From: Symbiodinium microadriaticum
Taxonomy: Eukaryota > Sar > Dinophyceae > Suessiales > Symbiodiniaceae
DNA length: 64,000 bases
Reading direction: 5' to 3'
Assembly (NCBI GenBank): GCA_001939145.1
Contig: LSRX01000677.1
Span: 233,154-297,153, forward strand
The first letter of the stretch is position 1. Each line of letters starts with the position of its first letter. Positions 1 through 12,650 of this stretch are shown here, piece by piece. Under the pieces are notes generated by a model that had not been told where the DNA came from, did not search any database, and saw only the letters and a list, made by a program, of their open reading frames with translations. A program made the position numbers and the translations under genes.

Positions 1-3000
1 TTACTACTTACTACTTACTACTTACTACTTACTACTTACTACTTACTACTTACTACTTACTACTTACTACTTACTACTTACTACTTACTACTTACTACTT
101 ACTACTTACTACTTACTACTTACTACTTACTACTTACTACTTACTACTTACTACTTACTACTTACTACTTACTACTTACTACTTACTACTTACTACTTAC
201 TACTTACTACTTACTACTTACTACTTACTACTTACTACTTACTACTTACTACTTACTACTTACTACTTACTACTTACTACTTACTACTTACTACTTACTA
301 CTTACTACTTACTACTTACTACTTACTACTTACTACTTACTACTTACTACTTACTACTTACTACTTACTACTTACTACTTACTACTTACTACTTACTACT
401 TACTACTTACTACTTACTACTTACTACTTACTACTTACTACTTACTACTTACTACTTACTACTTACTACTTACTACTTACTACTTACTACTTACTACTTA
501 CTACTTACTACTTACTACTTACTACTTACTACTTACTACTTACTACTTACTACTTACTACTTACTACTTACTACTTACTACTTACTACTTACTACTTACT
601 ACTTACTACTTACTACTTACTACTTACTACTTACTACTTACTACTTACTACTTACTACTTACTACTTACTACTTACTACTTACTACTTACTACTTACTAC
701 TTACTACTTACTACTTACTACTTACTACTTACTACTTACTACTTACTACTTACTACTTACTACTTACTACTTACTACTTACTACTTACTACTTACTACTT
801 ACTACTTACTACTTACTACTTACTACTTACTACTTACTACTTACTACTTACTACTTACTACTTACTACTTACTACTTACTACTTACTACTTACTACTTAC
901 TACTTACTACTTACTACTTACTACTTACTACTTACTACTTACTACTTACTACTTACTACTTACTACTTACTACTTACTACTTACTACTTACTACTTACTA
1001 CTTACTACTTACTACTTACTACTTACTACTTACTACTTACTACTTACTACTTACTACTTACTACTTACTACTTACTACTTACTACTTACTACTTACTACT
1101 TACTACTTACTACTTACTACTTACTACTTACTACTTACTACTTACTACTTACTACTTACTACTTACTACTTACTACTTACTACTTACTACTTACTACTTA
1201 CTACTTACTACTTACTACTTACTACTTACTACTTACTACTTACTACTTACTACTTACTACTTACTACTTACTACTTACTACTTACTACTTACTACTTACT
1301 ACTTACTACTTACTACTTACTACTTACTACTTACTACTTACTACTTACTACTTACTACTTACTACTTACTACTTACTACTTACTACTTACTACTTACTAC
1401 TTACTACTTACTACTTACTACTTACTACTTACTACTTACTACTTACTACTTACTACTTACTACTTACTACTTACTACTTACTACTTACTACTTACTACTT
1501 ACTACTTACTACTTACTACTTACTACTTACTACTTACTACTTACTACTTACTACTTACTACTTACTACTTACTACTTACTACTTACTACTTACTACTTAC
1601 TACTTACTACTTACTACTTACTACTTACTACTTACTACTTACTACTTACTACTTACTACTTACTACTTACTACTTACTACTTACTACTTACTACTTACTA
1701 CTTACTACTTACTACTTACTACTTACTACTTACTACTTACTACTTACTACTTACTACTTACTACTTACTACTTACTACTTACTACTTACTACTTACTACT
1801 TACTACTTACTACTTACTACTTACTACTTACTACTTACTACTTACTACTTACTACTTACTACTTACTACTTACTACTTACTACTTACTACTTACTACTTA
1901 CTACTTACTACTTACTACTTACTACTTACTACTTACTACTTACTACTTACTACTTACTACTTACTACTTACTACTTACTACTTACTACTTACTACTTACT
2001 ACTTACTACTTACTACTTACTACTTACTACTTACTACTTACTACTTACTACTTACTACTTACTACTTACTACTTACTACTTACTACTTACTACTTACTAC
2101 TTACTACTTACTACTTACTACTTACTACTTACTACTTACTACTTACTACTTACTACTTACTACTTACTACTTACTACTTACTACTTACTACTTACTACTT
2201 ACTACTTACTACTTACTACTTACTACTTACTACTTACTACTTACTACTTACTACTTACTACTTACTACTTACTACTTACTACTTACTACTTACTACTTAC
2301 TACTTACTACTTACTACTTACTACTTACTACTTACTACTTACTACTTACTACTTACTACTTACTACTTACTACTTACTACTTACTACTTACTACTTACTA
2401 CTTACTACTTACTACTTACTACTTACTACTTACTACTTACTACTTACTACTTACTACTTACTACTTACTACTTACTACTTACTACTTACTACTTACTACT
2501 TACTACTTACTACTTACTACTTACTACTTACTACTTACTACTTACTACTTACTACTTACTACTTACTACTTACTACTTACTACTTACTACTTACTACTTA
2601 CTACTTACTACTTACTACTTACTACTTACTACTTACTACTTACTACTTACTACTTACTACTTACTACTTACTACTTACTACTTACTACTTACTACTTACT
2701 ACTTACTACTTACTACTTACTACTTACTACTTACTACTTACTACTTACTACTTACTACTTACTACTTACTACTTACTACTTACTACTTACTACTTACTAC
2801 TTACTACTTACTACTTACTACTTACTACTTACTACTTACTACTTACTACTTACTACTTACTACTTACTACTTACTACTTACTACTTACTACTTACTACTT
2901 ACTACTTACTACTTACTACTTACTACTTACTACTTACTACTTACTACTTACTACTTACTACTTACTACTTACTACTTACTACTTACTACTTACTACTTAC

Positions 3001-6000
3001 TACTTACTACTTACTACTTACTACTTACTACTTACTACTTACTACTTACTACTTACTACTTACTACTTACTACTTACTACTTACTACTTACTACTTACTA
3101 CTTACTACTTACTACTTACTACTTACTACTTACTACTTACTACTTACTACTTACTACTTACTACTTACTACTTACTACTTACTACTTACTACTTACTACT
3201 TACTACTTACTACTTACTACTTACTACTTACTACTTACTACTTACTACTTACTACTTACTACTTACTACTTACTACTTACTACTTACTACTTACTACTTA
3301 CTACTTACTACTTACTACTTACTACTTACTACTTACTACTTACTACTTACTACTTACTACTTACTACTTACTACTTACTACTTACTACTTACTACTTACT
3401 ACTTACTACTTACTACTTACTACTTACTACTTACTACTTACTACTTACTACTTACTACTTACTACTTACTACTTACTACTTACTACTTACTACTTACTAC
3501 TTACTACTTACTACTTACTACTTACTACTTACTACTTACTACTTACTACTTACTACTTACTACTTACTACTTACTACTTACTACTTACTACTTACTACTT
3601 ACTACTTACTACTTACTACTTACTACTTACTACTTACTACTTACTACTTACTACTTACTACTTACTACTTACTACTTACTACTTACTACTTACTACTTAC
3701 TACTTACTACTTACTACTTACTACTTACTACTTACTACTTACTACTTACTACTTACTACTTACTACTTACTACTTACTACTTACTACTTACTACTTACTA
3801 CTTACTACTTACTACTTACTACTTACTACTTACTACTTACTACTTACTACTTACTACTTACTACTTACTACTTACTACTTACTACTTACTACTTACTACT
3901 TACTACTTACTACTTACTACTTACTACTTACTACTTACTACTTACTACTTACTACTTACTACTTACTACTTACTACTTACTACTTACTACTTACTACTTA
4001 CTACTTACTACTTACTACTTACTACTTACTACTTACTACTTACTACTTACTACTTACTACTTACTACTTACTACTTACTACTTACTACTTACTACTTACT
4101 ACTTACTACTTACTACTTACTACTTACTACTTACTACTTACTACTTACTACTTACTACTTACTACTTACTACTTACTACTTACTACTTACTACTTACTAC
4201 TTACTACTTACTACTTACTACTTACTACTTACTACTTACTACTTACTACTTACTACTTACTACTTACTACTTACTACTTACTACTTACTACTTACTACTT
4301 ACTACTTACTACTTACTACTTACTACTTACTACTTACTACTTACTACTTACTACTTACTACTTACTACTTACTACTTACTACTTACTACTTACTACTTAC
4401 TACTTACTACTTACTACTTACTACTTACTACTTACTACTTACTACTTACTACTTACTACTTACTACTTACTACTTACTACTTACTACTTACTACTTACTA
4501 CTTACTACTTACTACTTACTACTTACTACTTACTACTTACTACTTACTACTTACTACTTACTACTTACTACTTACTACTTACTACTTACTACTTACTACT
4601 TACTACTTACTACTTACTACTTACTACTTACTACTTACTACTTACTACTTACTACTTACTACTTACTACTTACTACTTACTACTTACTACTTACTACTTA
4701 CTACTTACTACTTACTACTTACTACTTACTACTTACTACTTACTACTTACTACTTACTACTTACTACTTACTACTTACTACTTACTACTTACTACTTACT
4801 ACTTACTACTTACTACTTACTACTTACTACTTACTACTTACTACTTACTACTTACTACTTACTACTTACTACTTACTACTTACTACTTACTACTTACTAC
4901 TTACTACTTACTACTTACTACTTACTACTTACTACTTACTACTTACTACTTACTACTTACTACTTACTACTTACTACTTACTACTTACTACTTACTACTT
5001 ACTACTTACTACTTACTACTTACTACTTACTACTTACTACTTACTACTTACTACTTACTACTTACTACTTACTACTTACTACTTACTACTTACTACTTAC
5101 TACTTACTACTTACTACTTACTACTTACTACTTACTACTTACTACTTACTACTTACTACTTACTACTTACTACTTACTACTTACTACTTACTACTTACTA
5201 CTTACTACTTACTACTTACTACTTACTACTTACTACTTACTACTTACTACTTACTACTTACTACTTACTACTTACTACTTACTACTTACTACTTACTACT
5301 TACTACTTACTACTTACTACTTACTACTTACTACTTACTACTTACTACTTACTACTTACTACTTACTACTTACTACTTACTACTTACTACTTACTACTTA
5401 CTACTTACTACTTACTACTTACTACTTACTACTTACTACTTACTACTTACTACTTACTACTTACTACTTACTACTTACTACTTACTACTTACTACTTACT
5501 ACTTACTACTTACTACTTACTACTTACTACTTACTACTTACTACTTACTACTTACTACTTACTACTTACTACTTACTACTTACTACTTACTACTTACTAC
5601 TTACTACTTACTACTTACTACTTACTACTTACTACTTACTACTTACTACTTACTACTTACTACTTACTACTTACTACTTACTACTTACTACTTACTACTT
5701 ACTACTTACTACTTACTACTTACTACTTACTACTTACTACTTACTACTTACTACTTACTACTTACTACTTACTACTTACTACTTACTACTTACTACTTAC
5801 TACTTACTACTTACTACTTACTACTTACTACTTACTACTTACTACTTACTACTTACTACTTACTACTTACTACTTACTACTTACTACTTACTACTTACTA
5901 CTTACTACTTACTACTTACTACTTACTACTTACTACTTACTACTTACTACTTACTACTTACTACTTACTACTTACTACTTACTACTTACTACTTACTACT

Positions 6001-7357
6001 TACTACTTACTACTTACTACTTACTACTTACTACTTACTACTTACTACTTACTACTTACTACTTACTACTTACTACTTACTACTTACTACTTACTACTTA
6101 CTACTTACTACTTACTACTTACTACTTACTACTTACTACTTACTACTTACTACTTACTACTTACTACTTACTACTTACTACTTACTACTTACTACTTACT
6201 ACTTACTACTTACTACTTACTACTTACTACTTACTACTTACTACTTACTACTTACTACTTACTACTTACTACTTACTACTTACTACTTACTACTTACTAC
6301 TTACTACTTACTACTTACTACTTACTACTTACTACTTACTACTTACTACTTACTACTTACTACTTACTACTTACTACTTACTACTTACTACTTACTACTT
6401 ACTACTTACTACTTACTACTTACTACTTACTACTTACTACTTACTACTTACTACTTACTACTTACTACTTACTACTTACTACTTACTACTTACTACTTAC
6501 TACTTACTACTTACTACTTACTACTTACTACTTACTACTTACTACTTACTACTTACTACTTACTACTTACTACTTACTACTTACTACTTACTACTTACTA
6601 CTTACTACTTACTACTTACTACTTACTACTTACTACTTACTACTTACTACTTACTACTTACTACTTACTACTTACTACTTACTACTTACTACTTACTACT
6701 TACTACTTACTACTTACTACTTACTACTTACTACTTACTACTTACTACTTACTACTTACTACTTACTACTTACTACTTACTACTTACTACTTACTACTTA
6801 CTACTTACTACTTACTACTTACTACTTACTACTTACTACTTACTACTTACTACTTACTACTTACTACTTACTACTTACTACTTACTACTTACTACTTACT
6901 ACTTACTACTTACTACTTACTACTTACTACTTACTACTTACTACTTACTACTTACTACTTACTACTTACTACTTACTACTTACTACTTACTACTTACTAC
7001 TTACTACTTACTACTTACTACTTACTACTTACTACTTACTACTTACTACTTACTACTTACTACTTACTACTTACTACTTACTACTTACTACTTACTACTT
7101 ACTACTTACTACTTACTACTTACTACTTACTACTTACTACTTACTACTTACTACTTACTACTTACTACTTACTACTTACTACTTACTACTTACTACTTAC
7201 TACTTACTACTTACTACTTACTACTTACTACTTACTACTTACTACTTACTACTTACTACTTACTACTTACTACTTACTACTTACTACTTACTACTTACTA
7301 CTTACTACTTACTACTTACTAATTACTACTTACTACTTACTACTTACTACTTACTAC
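1..7357. repeat. Giant TTACTAC heptamer satellite array
   Basis: The heptamer TTACTAC (GTAGTAA on the other strand) is repeated 1051 times. The register at sampled line starts fits period 7 all the way (for example 3661 and 7261), so there is no net insertion or deletion. I noticed one substitution, C to A at 7322 in unit 1046. The array begins at base 1, so its true left end lies outside the window. The top strand contains no G. The 21-base cycle reads LLLTTYY in every top-strand frame without a stop, while the bottom strand has TAG and TAA. It is not a known telomere repeat. Such homogeneity implies very recent amplification, or collapse or over-polishing in assembly. Confidence 0.98.
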
Positions 7358-7414
7358 TTGCTACTACTACTACTACTACTCCTCCTCCTCCTGCTGCTGC
7401 TACTACTACTACTA

Positions 7415-7452
<38 letters not shown>

Positions 7453-7453
7453 G

Positions 7454-7484
<31 letters not shown>

Positions 7485-7672
7485 GACGAATACCACTCCT
7501 GCTGCTGCTGCTACAAGTGCTACTACTCCTGCTGCTGCTGCCACCACTACTGCCACTACTTCTACTTCTACTGCTGCTGCTATTACTACAACTACAACCA
7601 CAACTACTACTACTACTCCTGTTCCTCCTCCTCCTCCTCCTCCTCCTACTACTACTACTACTACTACTACTA
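7358..7672. repeat. Trinucleotide low-complexity tract following the heptamer array
   Basis: Starting with the broken unit TTGCTAC, the heptamer gives way to runs of ACT/CTA interspersed with CTC, CTG, ACA and CCA triplets. G stays rare on the top strand. The strand bias and the TAC core continue from the heptamer array, so the two are probably related by slippage. Translated frames are homopolymer-like (leucine, serine or valine runs) and are not evidence of a gene. Confidence 0.95.
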
Positions 7673-7785
7673 CTAACGCTAACACTAAAGCTGGTAGTGA
7701 GAGTGGTAGCATCAGCAACAGTGATAGTGAGGATGATAATGATGGTGAATCCAACACAAATGATGCAAAAAATCATGCTAAAACC

Positions 7786-7851
7786 AACTGAAATGGAATG
7801 AATGAATGATGAAGGAAATGGGATGGATGGAAGGATGAACGGATGAACAAG
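7786..7851. repeat. Degenerate GAATG/GGAT microsatellite
   Basis: An imperfect purine-rich tract of GAATG, GGAT and GAAGGAT words lies about 115 bases after the trinucleotide tract. It marks the end of the repeat-dominated left part of the window. Confidence 0.75.
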
Positions 7852-10388
7852 TAATAAGCACACACGTAAATTGAGTTTGAGCATAAGCAAAAATAATGCC
7901 TTTAAACAGATATGTGTTTGCGTTCAAAATACCTTCAGCTCAAGAGTGAACTGAAGCGTGTGAGTCCTTGAGAATTGTTGAAGTCGGATAATAACTTCGG
8001 CTGTGGAGAGATCAAGACTCGGGGGAGGAGAAGCAAGACTGGAGGCAGTGTACAATTCAGCCTCATCCGGGCTTGTTCAAGTTCGGACCCTCTCTGGAAT
8101 CACAAGATGCTGGCTTAGATAGGTCGTTGCAAGGAAACTAGCCGGGTGCAGAATTTGCTATGCTGAGGCTTGTGCTGCTCTCTCGTCCCAGAGGGCTCAA
8201 AATGGAGGAGAAAGCGTCGGATAGCCCAGGCCTGCCAAATCTCGGGCCAGCAAGAAGAGGAGTGTGCAGAGAACCCTTGCTGCTTGGGAAACTCTGGCTT
8301 CTGAGCAGTTAGCCAGGGTGCAAGCGGAGCGGTCCGGTGTACTCCGTCGCTGCAGAAACAAGAGTTCCAGGTGCAAGGAGTCGGGGCACCACAGAACACG
8401 AGTGCTTTGCAGTCGCTGCGATCCTTCTATACGCCTACGAGAAGAAAGACATCTGAGGTTTTTGCAGCTGTGGCTGCGAAGTAGGCGAAGAACACCCAGT
8501 AGATCCTGGGAAGTTGCTTCCAAGCGCGAAACTTGCTTCTCGAGCCCCATGTAGCCGATGCATAGCCACTTCTGTAGTTCAGCCCAATCGGGTCTGCATC
8601 GTCTCTTTTGATGCCACAGGGCTTTTCTTTAAGGACGGGCTTCTGCGGCAACAGACGCTTTTGAGACATGAAACCATGTCGACCAATACAGGTACACTGG
8701 CCCGTCACTGATAGGTGCCGACAGCGACGATGATGATGCACATGCCCACTTTAAACGTGAAGGCATGTACCCTGGGAGCCCTAGGTAAGATACCATCTGC
8801 CACCGGAAGCCCTGAATGCTGGCAAGAAGCGGATTTTGTCCAGTGACTATCCTGTCGCAGCTGATGAATTCCGCCGGGCAGATAAGATGATGCTAGCATG
8901 TTGCGTCATTTTCGACATAGCAGTTATGTACAGGGAAGTTGATCAGGATTCGATGTACTAAAGACACGCAAGACGTTTCCAATTTCGAACTACTTCCACA
9001 CGTTCATAAACGAGTGCCCTTGGCAGAATGGGCTAGAACTGGGCTGAGCATGGTCGGGTTTGGAAAGGATTGAAGAACAGAGATGTCCAAGACTAAGACG
9101 CATCACCACATTCTCAAGCCAAGATGGAACAAGCAGTGACTGCACGCATCTTGCAATGGCACCCTTGGGAGAGTCTGGCTCCAGGGATTCGCAGTTTCTG
9201 AGGGTGTGGAAGGTCGCACACACTGACCCCGCGTGGACCCTAGGGGGGAGAGACATGACTCCGACGGCTGTTGCGGCTGTGTCAACTCAAGTCTCGTGAC
9301 ATGCAGTACACTTCCCTGCAGGAAACTTCTCCAACAAGCCATCGTTCTCTTGCATGTTCATGGCTGAGAGACTGTGGGCTACCGGAAGGCGCAGACGGAC
9401 TCGGAAGTTTGCGGCAAGTCCTGGCGAGGACCATCATAGTGACCTGATTGAAAACCGCAAGATAGCCATATTCAACACATGCATGCTAGTACTGCCAGTA
9501 CCCTACAAAGCCTGGGGCGCCAGAGGGAGCTCAAATCGGGCACGTGCTTGCTTAGCTGTCAGGCGGAAACTCAGCTCAGAGCTGGAACAAACTTGTAGGA
9601 GCAGTTGGCCATGAGCTCAAGGAAGGGCCTCGCAGGGACTTCCCAGCTCTTGGCCCTCCTCGCTTGTCGAAATTCTAAGGTCATGTTCCCTCGGCTTGGG
9701 CTCCGGCACTGCACTTCCGACAACGTAGAAGCCCATCTTGGCAACTCCGACCTTTTGGCACAGCTTAGACTTAGACGAGGGTGTCCCAGAAGCCCGAAGC
9801 ATACAGCAAAGCCCCCACCTCTAAAAAGAGGAGAACCATTGCGAAGGATGCCTTGGCAGTGGCGCCGGCCAGACTTCGAACAAGGTGCTGGGCTCGGGAC
9901 CCAAATGCATGCTAAGGCGGCCAGCTCTCGGAGCCCAGAGTAAAAACAAGCAGTCTGTGATGGGGCCAGTTCCGACACCCATGCCTCCTAAACATCTGAC
10001 AGGGAATTTCCAGAGGACCCTGCCGTAGAGGGCAACACTTCAGGTCTGAAGTCTTGGAGAATTCCACGCTGCCTCAGTGGCAAAGAGTGACTGCAACCAT
10101 GGCGAGTCCTCTACTGTTGGCTTAAGGGCAAGCAGGGACTTGGGGTCTCGACCTACTTGAAGACCATTGGTGCTGGTATGGCTTGGCTACCAAGGTCAGA
10201 TGATGTACGGTATGCGGAAGCCTTCCGAAGCAGTCGTGACCCTCAAATCATTCATAACTTGCCGCTCCTCCCTGAACCTGCCAGCAAACGGACAGCACAG
10301 TTTGAACAGGATGGCAGGCACAAAGAAAAAGCACAACTGCCTTGTTGAGTGACTCTTTCTTTCACCCGACCCCTGCCGGCATCTGCAG
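7852..10388. other. Gene-free stretch, nothing recognised
   Basis: Mixed sequence of balanced composition. The longest open frames are under 140 codons, overlap on opposite strands, and give cysteine-, arginine- and serine-rich translations without recognisable motifs. I see no RNA gene, no repeat of note and no convincing exon. Confidence 0.6.
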
Positions 10389-10512
10389 CCTTTTTTGTCT
10401 CCGGCGACCCCGGCCGCCCCGATCGTGCAGGCGACCCCTGCGGCGCTTGGGCCGCGGAAAGCTCTCGCTCCTCAGCCAGGAGGAGGCGATGCCACGCACG
10501 TGCTCACACCAG
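10389..10512 (+). CDS. Candidate internal exon, Ala/Pro-rich
   Basis: This segment lies in a short GC-rich island. It is preceded by CTGCAG (an acceptor-like CAG) and followed by CCAG then GTTTTT (a donor-like GT). In the first frame it codes about 41 residues, starting PFLSPATPAAPIVQATPAAL, then a Gly/Pro stretch. Roughly two thirds of third positions are G or C. Repeated A-T-P-A-A motifs suggest a flexible linker. No domain is recognised and no partner exon was identified. The GC-rich composition alone could create this appearance. Confidence 0.22.
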
Positions 10513-11497
10513 GTTTTTCTGTTGTGGTTTCAGGCACTCTAGATTCTATCGTATCTACGGAATCTATAGCCCACCGTCGGACGGGAGCCCGGAGCTGAAA
10601 AGAGTGCGGCGAGTGCAGATGGCTTCCGAGATGCCCCGAGGTCGCAATAGTCTCACCCGGCGCCATCCTCGGGTCTACGCTTGAATGCTGAGGATTGGTG
10701 TAGTGACTGTGCAGTGACTGTGTAGTGTTCACTCGGCTTCTCCGGATGTATCTGCCTCCACAGGATATCTCGAAGCTAAAGCAGTGAACGCTGCCTCGCT
10801 GAGACCGCTCCGGAGACGCTCCAGCGACCTCTTCGCAACAGCGCCATTGTGCAATGACCACATCTGAACTGCGAAACTGCTACTCCGAGAAACAGAAATA
10901 GTCCACTGACCTTGCTTCTGAATGATGACTAGAAAAACCGTGGCAATGCGATCTCTTGGCCGATTTGGTATGCCGCGGAGACTGGCAAAGCCCTGCTCCT
11001 GCAAATTCGCTCCGGCAGTCAAGCTAGTAATGATGAGTCTGCTGACATGTGGAGCACAGACTATGGCTCCATCAAACATAACTGACTGATAAGATACAGA
11101 GCTCACCGGTAGACAGAGGGATAGAGAGGGCAGCCGGGCCTCACGAGGGGATGGCGCCTGCCGAGGATCGGCTCCTGGGCTCAGCTCTCAGACGCGCCGA
11201 AGCAGTGTACAATGCCATCGTGTATGGCGGGCTGAGACTGCGATGACTGGAGTCTATGTAGGCTCCTGCGTCTGCTCTGAGTCCGGATCTTCGACAGGAC
11301 AATGTGTGGTAACGGCACTCGCATGTAGTTGTGTATGGGATTGCCCTCTAGGAGACCGCAATTGCAGGCAGAGCTGCGGAACACCTTATGAGGTCATGAT
11401 TTGGCACTATTGAACTGCGAGGATGGAGCTGTGGTTTCGAAGCTGAGCCGTCACGCCAAGCACAAACGTGTCAAGGGTACCACGGCACCACTGAATA

Positions 11498-11580
11498 CCT
11501 CCTCCTCCTCCTCCTCCTCCTCCTCCGCGGCTTCCTCCTCCTATCATCATCATCACCACCACCATCATCATCTTCATCAC
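11498..11580. repeat. TCC then ATC/ACC trinucleotide microsatellite
   Basis: About nine TCC triplets, a short interruption (GCGGCT), more TCC, then CAT/CAC triplets. Translation gives poly-Ser then poly-His on one strand and poly-Arg or poly-Asp on the other, so open frames crossing it are inflated by the repeat. Confidence 0.95.
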
Positions 11581-11588
11581 CAACAGCG

Positions 11589-12569
11589 TCAGCTACATGT
11601 ATCATTGATTTCTGAAGACTCCCAGCCGGCTCCAAATCGAAGGCAAGTTGCGGCTTCTTGCAATCCCCTTTCCGCATGGATCTTTGCCACACGTCCTTCA
11701 AGACTCCGTCCAATGTGCAGTAAAGAACATGCCAGAAGAACCGATTTCAAGCAAGGCCTGTCATCCTGTACTAAGTGGCAGCTTGCAGGCAGGTTGAACA
11801 ACGACCGCGATGAGAACCGGCTTTGGCTTCCGCCACCAAACGCACTGGTGACGCTGCCGGCAGGATGCGAAGACCATTCACTGTCATTGCTATAGCGAAC
11901 AACGGGGACGAAAGCTGTATCCAAGGTTGCTTTGTGACATGTGCCGTGAAGCGATACGAAGAAATCACCTCCGTCAAGTGACCCATCAACTGTGAACTTC
12001 AGCCTGTGGCATAAAATCTGCTTGTCGAAGCTATCAGTCAACGAGTCAACACAAGGGTGTTCGTCCTGCACGCATGCTGCCGCACTTCTCCGCCAAGCCC
12101 TGCGCACCCCGAGCTCGGAATGCCAACGCCTCGAGTTTGGGGTGAAAGGACTCTTGGCGGCTGCATGCGGCTGCTCTGGAAACGCCTCAAGGCGTGAAGC
12201 CATCGGCCCACACACCCGATGCCCATGCCGAAACCAATCCTGAAACCTTCCCACCAGCGCTTTCCTCTTTGTGCCTCGGCATGCAACGCAACCAGGGACC
12301 GCCCACGCACGTGGCGCACCTGCACGGCCACCGCTAAGTATCGTGCTCCTGCCGCATCGCCGTGCAGATTTTGGGCACGGCCATCCGAAACCTACGTTCC
12401 CATCAAATGCCCCCTTGCGTTTCTCCCGCCACAGTGCCGTGCGTGCTCTTGGGAGCCTCAGTGGTGCTCCTGAAATCGTTGCTGCGAAGGTAGGTCTTGA
12501 GCTCCTAGATGCTCTTTCACCGTTTGGGTTCCACCCTGGCATCACACACCAATAAATGAATACACATGA
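11589..12569 (-). CDS. Long unassigned open frame (326 codons)
   Basis: This is the longest ATG-initiated open frame in the window, running from ATG at 12569 to a stop at 11589. The frame is also open upstream to a GTG near 12650. No domain, signal peptide or catalytic motif is recognised. The middle is rich in Arg, Ala, Gly and Cys, as expected of a GC-rich non-coding stretch. The last third (with VDGSLDGGDFFVSLHG) looks more protein-like but has near-neutral third-position composition. Frames on the plus strand overlap it. A frame this long is uncommon by chance at this base composition, so a decayed gene is possible. I would not treat it as established. Confidence 0.2.
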   Translation of the reverse strand, partial: SCVFIYWCVMPGWNPNGERASRSSRPTFAATISGAPLRLPRARTALWREKRKGAFDGNVGFGWPCPKSARRCGRSTILSGGRAGAPRAWAVPGCVACRGTKRKALVGRFQDWFRHGHRVCGPMASRLEAFPEQPHAAAKSPFTPNSRRWHSELGVRRAWRRSAAACVQDEHPCVDSLTDSFDKQILCHRLKFTVDGSLDGGDFFVSLHGTCHKATLDTAFVPVVRYSNDSEWSSHPAGSVTSAFGGGSQSRFSSRSLFNLPASCHLVQDDRPCLKSVLLACSLLHIGRSLEGRVAKIHAERGLQEAATCLRFGAGWESSEINDTCS

Positions 12570-12650
12570 CATAGACAATATAAACAGATCGGCAGAGAAT
12601 CTGAGCTGCGGATAAAGAACAACCGGGTGAGCTTGATCATCTTTCAGCAC

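Noticed and set aside
7347..7890. Long Val-, Ser- or Leu-rich open frames on both strands
   Set aside because: They lie in the trinucleotide tract and its flanks. The residues are dictated by the repeat.
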